64,000 bases of DNA from Marinobacter sp. (lineage in GTDB: Bacteria > Pseudomonadota > Gammaproteobacteria > Pseudomonadales > Oleiphilaceae). Made by a program: the position numbers and the translations under genes. Under the pieces are notes generated by a model. That model made no database searches and was not told the origin of the DNA. It saw only the letters and a program-made list of their open reading frames with translations. Positions 19,501-32,500 of this stretch are shown here, one piece after another; the first letter of the stretch is position 1, and the number at the start of each line of letters is the position of its first letter. Location: contig JASBRL010000096.1 of the NCBI GenBank assembly GCA_030149475.1, positions 1-64,000 of the forward strand. Reading direction: 5' to 3'.

Positions 19501-21436
19501 ATTTTCAGTGATCGGCATTGGTGACATGGCCGGTGATGTGTTTGGTAACGGGCTGTTGCGTTCGGATAAAGCCCGGCTGGTGGCGGCGTTCAACCACCTG
19601 CATATTTTCGTGGATCCGAATCCTGATCCGGCGAGCAGCTTTGCTGAGCGTCAGCGTCTGTTTGACCTGCCGCGATCGTCCTGGACCGATTACAACAGCG
19701 AGTTGATTTCCGCCGGAGGCGGCATCTTCAGCCGCGCGGCGAAGTCAATCCCGGTTAGTCCGGAAATGAAAGAACTTCTCAATATCAAGTCCGACCGCGT
19801 GCCCCCGAACATGCTGATTTCCCACATTCTGCGGGCGAAGGCGGACCTGCTGTGGATTGGTGGCATCGGGACCTATGTCAAATCAACGTCTGAGGCCCAC
19901 ACCGATGTTGGTGATAAAGCCAATGACGGATTACGGATCGACGGTAAGGATCTGCGCTGCAAGGTTGTGGCCGAGGGGGGCAATCTCGGTATGACGCAAC
20001 TGGGCCGCATCGAGTATGCGCTCAGCGGAGGGCGGCTGAATACCGACTTTATTGACAACGCCGGGGGCGTCGATTGCTCGGACCACGAAGTGAACATGAA
20101 GATTCTGCTGAATCGGGTTGTCGCCAGCGGGGACCTTACCGAGAAACAACGCAATGTGTTGCTGGAGCAGATGACCTCTGACGTCTCCGAGCTGGTGTTG
20201 CGGAATAATTATCGGCAGACCCAGGCTATCAGTATTGCCAGTGTCGAGGCTGCGAATCGCCTGGAGGAATACCGGCGACTGATGAGCAGCTTCGAGGCGG
20301 AGGGTAAGCTCAACCGGCAACTGGAGTTTCTGCCGGACGAGGAGTTGCTGGCCGAGCGTAAACTCCGCAAACAGGGGCTTACGCGGCCGGAACTGTCGGT
20401 ATTGATTTCCTACGTCAAGGGCGACCTCAAGCAGGCACTGATCGACAGTTCTCTGCCGGATGAAGACTATCTGGCCTCGGAGATGTACAAAGTATTTCCG
20501 GAGGCTCTGACCAAACGTTTTGGCAAAGAGCTGAGTGGTCACCAGTTGCGGCGTGAAATCATCGCCACCCAAATTGCCAATGACATGATCAATCACATGG
20601 GGATAACCTTCGTTGAGCGGTTGCATCAGTCCACCGGGGCAACCTCGTCAGGCATCGCCATGGCCTGGATTATTGCCCGCGACGTGTTCCAGCTGGACAC
20701 CTGGTGGAATCGCCTGGAGGCGCTGGATTACAAGGTTCCGGCCCAGCTTCAGGTCGATCTGATGAAAGAGCTGATACGGTTGATCCGGCGATCGGTACGC
20801 TGGCTGTTACGGAACCGCCGCAGCGAGCTGCACATTCAGAGTCATATGGAGCGCTTCGCCACCGGGATCAGCCAAATAACCGGCAATCTGCCCGATTATC
20901 TGGGCGATCAGGCTTTGAGTGAGTGGCAGATGCGCTATGATCAGCTGCGGGAGCAGTCCGTTCCGGATGATCTGGCGGGCGTGATGGCCGGCGCCCGTTA
21001 TCTTTATGCCACCCTGGGCATTATCGAGGTGCAGGAGACGACGGGGGTGGCATTGCAAACGGTGGCCAGTCTCTACTTCACGCTGGGCGAAAAACTGGAA
21101 CTGAACTGGTTTGCCAATGCGATTGCCCGGCTGGCGCCAAGTTCACACTGGCAGGCTCTGGCTCGGGAAAGTTTCCGCGAGGATCTGGACTGGCAGCAGC
21201 GTGCGCTGACTTCCGGTGTACTCAGGCTGGCCGGTGAAACCGGGGATGTTGATGGCTGCATCGACCACTGGATGGCCACTTATGATCCGATGATCCGGCG
21301 CTGGAAGTCCATGCTGGCCGAACTCAGGAGCGTACGCGAACCGGAGTACGCCATGTTCTCCGTGGCGCTTAGGGAGTTGCTCGACCTGGCCCAGAGTACC
21401 TTGCATACGCCGGCGGAACAGGTTCCGGCTGCGTGA
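16556..21436 (+). CDS. gdhB: NAD-specific glutamate dehydrogenase, large (about 180 kDa) class
   Basis: About 1626 aa; [45 protein letters not shown]. Confidence 0.95.
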   Translation: [1626 protein letters not shown]

Positions 21437-21574
21437 ATCCGGTGTTTGCCTTCGAGTCTGAAATTCCGTTCAATGGCAGCCTTTTGAGCGGGAGTCGGAC
21501 ACGTTTTACCCATAGTTCGGGAAGGGGCAGCGCTTTGGTAGCCTGCCAAGCGCTGTGTTTTGAGAAACAGAGGT

Positions 21575-22261
21575 ATGCCTGAAATGCGTCAACTGAATGA
21601 GTTACTGGAAAAGAATGAAGCCTGGGCCGACAGCATCAAGCAGGAAGACCCGGATTTTTTCAAGCGTCTGTCGAGTCAGCAGTCGCCTGAATACCTTTGG
21701 ATAGGGTGCGCCGACAGCCGGGTGCCGGCCAACCAGATTGTTGATCTGATGCCGGGTGAGCTGTTTGTGCACCGGAATGTTGCCAACGTGGTCGTTCATA
21801 CCGACTTTAACTGTCTGTCCGTTCTGCAGTTTGCCGTCGATGTGCTCAAGGTCAAACACGTTATGGTAGTCGGTCACTATGGCTGTGGTGGTGTGCGAGC
21901 CGCACTGACCAACCAGAGTTTCGGCCTGATCAGTAATTGGCTCAGACATGTGCAGGATATCCGCGACAAATACGCCGACGTACTGGGTCAATTGTCGTCG
22001 GAAAACGATAAGATCGACCGGTTGTGCGAGCTGAACGTGGTCGAGCAGGTTGGCCATGTGTGCCAGAACAGCATCGTCCGGGAGGCCTGGGCGCGTGGGC
22101 AGCCGCTCTCCGTGCATGGTTGGGTTTATGACATTGCCGATGGTTTGTTGCGGGACCTGGGCCTGCACATCTCTTCTGATGAAGACCGGGCGAGTGTTCA
22201 GGCCAGCAATATTGAAGAACTGATTCAGCGTCCGGTACGCTCGGGTCGCCGCAAAGCCTGA
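21575..22261 (+). CDS. can: Beta-class carbonic anhydrase
   Basis: IGCADSRVPANQI zinc site, GHYGCGGV; ATG at 21575 or 21584 preferred over TTG 21560. Confidence 0.93.
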   Translation: MPEMRQLNELLEKNEAWADSIKQEDPDFFKRLSSQQSPEYLWIGCADSRVPANQIVDLMPGELFVHRNVANVVVHTDFNCLSVLQFAVDVLKVKHVMVVGHYGCGGVRAALTNQSFGLISNWLRHVQDIRDKYADVLGQLSSENDKIDRLCELNVVEQVGHVCQNSIVREAWARGQPLSVHGWVYDIADGLLRDLGLHISSDEDRASVQASNIEELIQRPVRSGRRKA

Positions 22262-22274
22262 GGGCTGCTCTGCC

Positions 22275-23303
22275 GTGAACAATGCCCACAATGTGTTGCT
22301 GAAAAACGGGGCGGTCCTGTCGGGTCGTCTTGCGCTGGTCGGGCTGTCGGACGCGGGCGTGTTGCAGGCGTTTGCTGAGGGCGGCACGGCGGTTTCCGAC
22401 CACTTCGGTACCTATCAGCGCAGTTTGCAGACGCCGGGGTGGCAGGCGTACTTCGGTTTCCTCGAATCCTGCGATGCCGGGTCGGACACCGCGGTCGTTT
22501 TCCTGCCCAAGGCACGAGCCGAACTGGCGTTGCGTCTCGACATGGCAAGACGACTGCTGGTGCCGGACGGACAACTGGTGTTGGTCGGCGAGAAGCGGGA
22601 AGGCGTTGCCGGTGCCGTCAAACAGCTTAAAGCGCTGGCCCCGGATGCAGTCAAGATCGACAGCGCCCGCCACTGTCAGGTCTGGCGGTCAACGAAGCCG
22701 AATCCGCAGGTCGGGTCGACATCAGCCTGGCTGGACTGGTATCGCGTGACCGTCGCCGGTCATGAGCTTGCGGTCGCCGGATTACCGGGCATTTTCAGTG
22801 CCGGCCGGCTGGATGACGGCACCCGCATGCTGCTGGAAACGCTCCATGATACGCCGGTGACCGGGCCGGTTCTGGACTTTGCCTGTGGCGCCGGTGTTAT
22901 CGGTGCCTGGTTGAGAGCGCGCTACGGACAGGACCTGATCATTGATGGCGTCGATGTTCAGGCCCAGGCTGTGTTCTGTGCCCGTCAGACCTACCAGCGA
23001 GCCGGTGTGAATGGCGACATACAAGCCTCTGATGGACTGGCAGAGGTGTCGGCCCGGTATCGAACCATTATCACCAACCCGCCGTTTCACAGTGGGGTCA
23101 GTACGGACCTGTCCATGACAACCCGGTTCATGCAGCAGGTGGCTGACCATCTGCTGCCCGGTGGCGAGTTGCGTCTGGTGGCCAACCGCTTTCTGCCCTA
23201 CGCGGATCTTATCGAGCAGGCCATCGGGCCTGCCAGCGTGCTGGCCCAGGATCGGCGATTTACCGTTTACCGGACGTTTCGTGCCAGTGGCCATCGCTAC
23301 TGA
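22275..23303 (+). CDS. rsmC: 16S rRNA (guanine-N2)-methyltransferase RsmC
   Basis: LDFACGAGVIGAWL SAM motif and ITNPPFHSGV (NPPFH) motif; GTG start. Confidence 0.9.
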   Translation: MNNAHNVLLKNGAVLSGRLALVGLSDAGVLQAFAEGGTAVSDHFGTYQRSLQTPGWQAYFGFLESCDAGSDTAVVFLPKARAELALRLDMARRLLVPDGQLVLVGEKREGVAGAVKQLKALAPDAVKIDSARHCQVWRSTKPNPQVGSTSAWLDWYRVTVAGHELAVAGLPGIFSAGRLDDGTRMLLETLHDTPVTGPVLDFACGAGVIGAWLRARYGQDLIIDGVDVQAQAVFCARQTYQRAGVNGDIQASDGLAEVSARYRTIITNPPFHSGVSTDLSMTTRFMQQVADHLLPGGELRLVANRFLPYADLIEQAIGPASVLAQDRRFTVYRTFRASGHRY

Positions 23304-23425
23304 TCGGTCGCCGAATAGCCGCTACCGCCTGACTCTGCGCAATGCCGGCGCTGCCCACGATGGGCGCGCGTGATGTGGGGAGGCTGGTGCACCGGGCACC
23401 CTGTCAACGGTCTGACTTCCGGGCA

Positions 23426-24049
23426 TCAGGTCGGGATTGTGTCTGGCTGGCCGTACCCCAGTCGCTGCAGCGTGTCGACGATGGTCTGGGTCTGGCTGTC
23501 TATTTCGATGTTGACGCGATCACCTACCTTCAGCCTGTCAAACGTGGTGGCCCGCAGAGTTTCCGGGATCAGGTGCACGTTGAAGCGCGCACCGTCGACG
23601 GCGCCAATGGTCAGACTTGCCCCGTTAATCGCAATATAACCCTTCGCGAACAGATAGTGACTCCAGGCCGCCGGCACCTGAAAATTCAGTGTGCGATTGT
23701 TTTCAGGCCGGTCGATGGCCACCACTTCCGCGGTTGTATGAATATGGCCGGAGAGTAGATGACCGCCAATTTCATCGCTGATGCGGGCAGCCCGCTCGAA
23801 ATTAACGGCATCGCCCCGGCGCAGAGAGCCGAGGGTCGTCACGCTCAGGGTTTCCTGCATGGCGTCGAACGTGAGGTAATCGCCGTTCTGACCGGTAACG
23901 GTCAGGCAGGCGCCGTCAAGGGCTACCGAAGCTCCGATGCGGACATTGTCGGCGTGCCCTGGTGGCAGTCGCACCACAAAACTGCTCAGACCAGGCCGCG
24001 ACTCCACCGACTCAGCGGTCGCAATACCCTGTACGATACCTGTGAACAT
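23426..24049 (-). CDS. ribE: Riboflavin synthase, alpha subunit
   Basis: MFTGIVQGIA N-terminus; two lumazine-binding repeats. Confidence 0.95.
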   Translation of the reverse strand: MFTGIVQGIATAESVESRPGLSSFVVRLPPGHADNVRIGASVALDGACLTVTGQNGDYLTFDAMQETLSVTTLGSLRRGDAVNFERAARISDEIGGHLLSGHIHTTAEVVAIDRPENNRTLNFQVPAAWSHYLFAKGYIAINGASLTIGAVDGARFNVHLIPETLRATTFDRLKVGDRVNIEIDSQTQTIVDTLQRLGYGQPDTIPT

Positions 24050-24258
24050 GGTTACCTCCTGCCTGGATTGACTGCCACCATCAGCTTTGAGTGCGGTCCC
24101 GTAGGATAGCGGCGTCGGTTGCCGCTGCCAAGAGCCGGTGTGACGGGTGGTGGTGGAGATTCAAGAAAGCCGGCCATCGGTCGCTAACTGAATCAGGGCG
24201 CTGATCAGTGCGCTCGCAAGACGCGTAATGCCTGAGCAGGCGGAGGGTGGGGCAAGCC

Positions 24259-25194
24259 ATGGCGGAATCGAATCAGGGCAGCACGGTGGCCGACAGCGGG
24301 CCTGCTGACAGCCCCGTATTGCGCCCCGGCCGGCCGGCCGATCCGGGGCCAGCAAGCCCCCCAGTCGGACCTGCGCCGGCAACGACCGATGAGTCCGCCG
24401 TCGACCGGAACTCGTTGGCCCCGTTCACCGATTCCGGTGCCGCAGAAAGCTCCGCCGTCAACCGACCGGACAAGCGGGATATGAGTGAGGGCAGGTCTGA
24501 TGGAGGCGCTGAGACCGTCGCCGGGACAACGCCGGAACTCGCCCGGCAAATGGCGGCAACTCGCCAGAATCGTCTGCGTCGTCTGTTGCGGCAGTGTGAC
24601 CGGGTGTTGCTTCTGGAGTTCGATACGCTGGCCATGAGTCGCTGGCCCGACGCGTTTACCGTCGCCATGGCCCGCCGTCGGCGCGACCTGTGGCTGATGC
24701 TGCTGGTGCTCACCGGCCTGGTGTTTGCCAGTGGCATCACCGGTTTTGTGCCGGCCTGGATTGCCGGCGGCGGACTCGGTGCCATGGTTGTGCTGGTGTT
24801 GTCCGGGTTACCGGCCGTCAGGCATCTCTTTACCGACTCGCCGTCCTATCTGGAGTTGTTGCTGCGTCGTCGTCAATTGCTCCATGAAGCACGACTTCAT
24901 ATCCGGAATCTCGAAGGATCAACCGGCCTGATCTGGCAGTGCCCGCAAATGCAGGAGTTCAATCCCGCGCTCCGGGCGAGCAGGTTTGCCGGTATTATCC
25001 GGCTCTCAGAACAGCGAGTGTTGTCCCGGTCCCTCACGCGGCGAGAGCACGTGCGACTCTGTCTGATCTACCTGATGGAGGCGGAGAAAGCATATGGGCG
25101 GCTGCAACAGGCTTATTTTGACGGCCATCAGACGGCCATTGACCGGGGCTGGGCATCGGTTGCTGCGGAGACAGGCGCGGACAAAACAGCATAG
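24259..25194 (+). CDS. Hypothetical membrane protein with disordered Pro/Ala-rich N-terminus and TM hairpin
   Basis: ORF with TM stretch LWLMLLVLTGLVFASGITGFVPAWIAGGGLGAMVVLVLSGLPAV; no family recognised. ATG at 24259 or GTG 24247. Confidence 0.7.
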   Translation: MAESNQGSTVADSGPADSPVLRPGRPADPGPASPPVGPAPATTDESAVDRNSLAPFTDSGAAESSAVNRPDKRDMSEGRSDGGAETVAGTTPELARQMAATRQNRLRRLLRQCDRVLLLEFDTLAMSRWPDAFTVAMARRRRDLWLMLLVLTGLVFASGITGFVPAWIAGGGLGAMVVLVLSGLPAVRHLFTDSPSYLELLLRRRQLLHEARLHIRNLEGSTGLIWQCPQMQEFNPALRASRFAGIIRLSEQRVLSRSLTRREHVRLCLIYLMEAEKAYGRLQQAYFDGHQTAIDRGWASVAAETGADKTA

Positions 25195-25263
25195 CCGTTT
25201 GGACTGGGGCATACGACATGGGTCGCATGGTGGAGAGCCCATGGCCCGGTTATTCTGGGAATT

Positions 25264-25307
25264 CTTGACAAGTCCGTCGATCAAACGTATGTTTTAAACA
25301 GATGTTT
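25264..25307 (+). promoter_or_regulatory. Putative autoregulated promoter: TTGACA -35 and TATGTT -10 with two AAAC-N4-GTTT operators (25283-25294, 25296-25307)
   Basis: AAACGTATGTTT and AAACAGATGTTT in tandem directly upstream of a PsrA-like regulator; pattern matches the known PsrA-type site (S-AAAC-N2-4-GTTT-S). Confidence 0.75.
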
Positions 25308-25317
25308 GGAATTATTG

Positions 25318-26004
25318 ATGGCGGAGATCATGGCGCAATCAGACACAGTGGATCGCATCCTCGATGCAGCAGAAGAGCTTTTTGCCGAGCGCGGATTTTC
25401 GGAAACATCCCTGCGCATGATAACCAGCAAGGCCAGTGTGAACCTGGCGGCCGTCAATTACCACTTTGGCTCCAAAAATGCGCTCATTCAGTCGGTATTT
25501 GCACGCTTTCTGACCCCCTTTTCGTCCACGTTGGAGCAGGCTTTCGACGCCCTTGAAAGCGATTGTGACGGGCAGCCGCCCACCCTTGAGCAAACGCTCA
25601 GGGCTCTAACCGAGAGTGCCGTGAGGATGCCGCAGCGCAACGAGCATGGAATTTCCATCTTCATGCGTCTGCTGGGCCTTGCCTACACCCAGTCTCAGGG
25701 CCATCTGCGCAAATTCCTGGAACAGGAATACAGCCAGCCTTTCGGGCGGTTCATGCGCCTCCTGAAAGAAGCGACACCACAATTGTCCGCCGTTGACCGC
25801 TACTGGCGGATCCAGTTCATGCTGGGGGCAACGGCCTTCACCATGTCCAGCAGTGATGCGCTGCGGGACATTCTGCAGAACAAACTGGGTGTCGAGACCA
25901 CCGTTCAGGAAATTGCCGGTCGTCTCGTGCCCTTTCTCGCCGCCGGTATGCAGGCACGGGATACTGTGGTGATGCCGGCCGCGGTCAAACCTTCAGTTGC
26001 CTGA
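25318..26004 (+). CDS. psrA: TetR family regulator, PsrA-like
   Basis: HTH: ILDAAEELFAERGFSETSLRMITSKASVNLAAVNYHFGSKNALIQSVF. Confidence 0.85.
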   Translation: MAEIMAQSDTVDRILDAAEELFAERGFSETSLRMITSKASVNLAAVNYHFGSKNALIQSVFARFLTPFSSTLEQAFDALESDCDGQPPTLEQTLRALTESAVRMPQRNEHGISIFMRLLGLAYTQSQGHLRKFLEQEYSQPFGRFMRLLKEATPQLSAVDRYWRIQFMLGATAFTMSSSDALRDILQNKLGVETTVQEIAGRLVPFLAAGMQARDTVVMPAAVKPSVA

Positions 26005-26069
26005 GCCCCGCTGACTCGGGTACGCTCTGCATTTTGCAGGATCTGCCCCGTTATGCGAGCGCTCAGCCA

Positions 26070-26567
26070 ATGACGTCCAGCCAGCGATACCCCAGAATTG
26101 AAGTTGACCTGAACGCCCAGTTGCTCTGCCTGCGGTCGTCTTCCACCGCAGAGGTGCTCGAATATCCGGTGTCCACGGCCCTGAATGGTGGCGGCGAGAA
26201 GCAGGATTCCGGGTGCACCCCCCGCGGTCTTCACTATATCAGAGCCAGTATTGGCGGTAGCCTTCCGCTGGGTACGGTATTGATTGGTCGCCGTCCGACC
26301 GGTGAAATCTATTCCCCTGAACTCGCTCGGCGTGAACCTTCGCGCGACTGGATTCTCAGTCGTATTCTGTGGTTGTGTGGGCGTGATTGGGGCATTAATC
26401 GGGGGCCTGGTGTCGACAGTTTCCGGCGTTTTATCTATATCCATGGTACGCCGGATTCCGAACCCATGGGGGTCGCGCGATCACATGGCTGTATCCGCAT
26501 GCGAAACGATGATGTTGCAGACCTGTATCGTCGGGTCTGGCCAGGTGTAACGGTGATGATCCAATAA
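26070..26567 (+). CDS. L,D-transpeptidase (YkuD domain) protein
   Basis: IYIHGTPDSEPMGVARSHGCIRMRNDDV YkuD catalytic motif. Confidence 0.92.
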   Translation: MTSSQRYPRIEVDLNAQLLCLRSSSTAEVLEYPVSTALNGGGEKQDSGCTPRGLHYIRASIGGSLPLGTVLIGRRPTGEIYSPELARREPSRDWILSRILWLCGRDWGINRGPGVDSFRRFIYIHGTPDSEPMGVARSHGCIRMRNDDVADLYRRVWPGVTVMIQ

Positions 26568-26629
26568 CAGGTGGCCCCGTCTCAGGCGCCATGGAAACTG
26601 GTTTCAAACGACGTTGAGCGTTCATACCC

Positions 26630-29482
<2,853 letters not shown>

Positions 29483-29571
29483 GAGTGTTCTCCACAGGTT
29501 ATGCCGACTCTACCTGATGCAATGCGCAGGGGCAGGGTCAGCCGATGATCAGGGCGTTCCGGCCGTCGCCG

Positions 29572-32500
29572 TTAAACCGGCGCCAGTTCGGCCATCAGGG
29601 CAGCAACGCCGTCGAGTTTACCACTGGTTGACGTATCCTTCAGCCGGAACCGGAAACTGTTTGCGCCTTCCAGGCGGAACTGGTCCGGTGACTGTTGCAC
29701 TTTTTTAACCAGCACCAGTGGGTCCACCGGTGTGGTACTGCCAAATTCCAGTCGTGCCCATTCCCGTCCGGCATCGACTTTGGTGATGCCCAGAGCTTCC
29801 GCACGAAGCCGCAGTTCGGTTTGCGTCATCAGGTTTTTCGCGGGTTCCGGTAGTAATCCGAAGCGATCAATCATTTCAACCTGAAGTTCTTTTAATGCGT
29901 CTCTGGAGTCGACGCTGGCAATACGTTTGTAGAGCATCAGGCGATTGTGGACATCGGGAAGATAGTCATCGGGAATCAACGCCGGAATGCGCAGATTCAT
30001 TTCCGTGCCGTGGCTCAGAGGCAGTTCGGCGTTGGGCGTGCGGCCGTCGCGGATGGCATTGACCGCCTCATCCAGCAACTGCATGTACAGGGTAAAGCCG
30101 ATGCTCTCGATCTGACCGCTCTGTTCTTCGCCCAGAAGCTCGCCGGCACCCCGTATTTCCAGGTCATGGGTGGCCAGCATAAAACCGGCGCCCAGATCCT
30201 GGGCTTCAGAGATGGCATCCAGGCGTTTGCGGGCATCGGCGGTAATGGACTTCGGCGGCGGGGTCAACAGGTAGGCATACGCCTGGTGGTGCGACCGCCC
30301 GACCCGCCCCCGGAGCTGGTGCAGCTGGGCAAGGCCGAATTTGTCGGCCCTCTCGATAATGATGGTGTTGGCACTGGGAATGTCGATGCCGGTTTCAATA
30401 ATGGTCGTGCAGACCAGTACGTTGAAACGCTTGTGGTAGAAGTCAGACATGATCTGCTCCAGTTCACGCTCGCGCATCTGGCCGTGGGCGACGCCGACGC
30501 GTGCCTCGGGTATCAGGTCGCGGAGAACCTCGGCGGTTTTCTGGATACTGTTCACTTCATTGTGCAGAAAGTAGACCTGACCACCGCGCAGGATTTCCCG
30601 CAGGATGGCTTCCTTGACCATGGCTTCTTCGCGCTGTCGTACAAACGTTTTGACAGACAGCCGGCGTGCCGGCGGCGTGGCGATAATGGACAGGTCACGC
30701 AGGTGCCCCATGGCCATGTTCAGGGTGCGGGGAATCGGCGTGGCGGTCAGTGTCAGCAGGTCCACCTCGGCCCGCAGGGCCTTGAACTTTTCCTTCTGCT
30801 GTACCCCGAAACGGTGCTCCTCGTCGATGATCACCAGTCCCAGGTTGTTGAAGCGGACATCGCCCTGAATCAGCTTGTGAGTGCCGATGACAATATCCGC
30901 CTTACCGTTGGCAATGCGATCCAGCGCTGATGAGGTCTGGCTGGAACTGCGGAACCGGCTCAGCAGCTCCACGGTGACCGGCGTATCCGAGAAGCGGTCA
31001 CGAAAGGACTCATAGTGCTGCTGGGCGAGCAGGGTGGTCGGCACCAGCACGGCCACCTGTTTGCCCGAATAGGTAGCAATGAACGCTGCCCGCATCGCTA
31101 CCTCGGTTTTACCGAAGCCTACGTCGCCGCACACCAGCCGGTCCATGGGGCGCTTTCCGGTCATGTCCGCAAGCACCGCTTCAATGGCAGCCTGTTGATC
31201 CGGCGTTTCCTCGAAGGGGAAGCCAGCGGCAAAGGCCCGGTAGTTCTCGTCGGGGGTGTCAAACTGATAGCCCTCCCGGGCTTCGCGACGGGCGTAGACA
31301 TCAAGCAGCTCGGCGGCGGTGTCGCGGATTTTCTCCAGCGCTTTCTGTTTGGACTGGCTCCAGCGGTCGGTGCCGAGCTTGTGCAGGGGCGCGTGGTCGG
31401 TATCGCTGCCCGCATAGCGTGAGATCAGGTGCAGGTTGGAGACCGGCACATAGAGCTTGGCGTTGCCAGCGTATTCAAGGGTGAGAAACTCGGTCGATTC
31501 GTCCCCGACGGTAATGGTTTCCAGACCCCGGTAACGACCCACGCCATGATCGATGTGCACCACTGGCGCGCCGATGCGCAGCTCTGACAGGTCACGGTAA
31601 CCGGCGTCGTTCACCTCGGTGGGCTTGTCCCGCCGCCGGCGCTGCAGGACCCGCTCGCCGAAAAGCGCGGTTTCGGTGATCACCGCCAAGGGCTGATCCG
31701 GCAGTAGCAGGCCTTCCTCGATGGGGGCAACGGTGATACCGAGCGGGCAGTCCCTGGTGGTCAGAAATGCCTGCCAGCTGTCGACGGTGTCGGGGCGGAG
31801 TCCGGCCTCGGCAAGGGTGTCGATGAGGGCTTCCCGGCGTCCGGAGGACTCGGCACAGATCAGGATGCGTCCGTCAAACTGCTCTACGAACTCGCGCAAC
31901 CGACGGGACGAATCCCGCGCGCGCCCGTCCATCGCCACATCAGGCAACGGCGCGACCGGGCACTGGGTCTGGCGCTGATGGTCACTGGCCGACGGCTCGG
32001 CGATGGGTGTTACCCGGGGGAGGCTTTTCAGCAGGCTGAAAAGTTCTTCCTTGAGCAGGAACAGTTCGCCGGGCGGCAGAATCGGACGCAGCCGGTCATG
32101 ACGCCGCTCCTCGTAGCGGTTGTGAGCATCCGTCTGGAACTGGTCGACCGCCTGCTCGAGTCCGGCGGCGGTAAACACGCGGGTGGCGCCGGGCAGATAG
32201 TCAAACAGCGTGGCCGTCTGGTCAAAGAACAGCGGCAGGTAGTACTCGATGCCCGGCGGTGTGATGGCCTGGGTGACATCCTGATAGATCGGGGCGGACT
32301 TGTCTGCCGTGGGAAACTCTTCAAACCAGCGCCCACGGAAGCCAGAGCGGGCCTCCCGATGCCAGGGAAACTCGTTCGCCGGCAGCAGTTCGATGCGCTC
32401 GATGCGGTCGATGGATCGCTGGGTCTCCGGATCGAAGGTGCGCAGGGTTTCGATCTCGTTGTCGAACAGATCAATCCGGTAGGGCAGGTTGGCCCCCATG

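Noticed and set aside
23300-24250. FMN riboswitch near ribE
   Set aside because: No recognisable RFN-element conserved boxes upstream of ribE on either strand by eye.
29947-30930. 327-aa plus-strand ORF
   Set aside because: Antisense within mfd.
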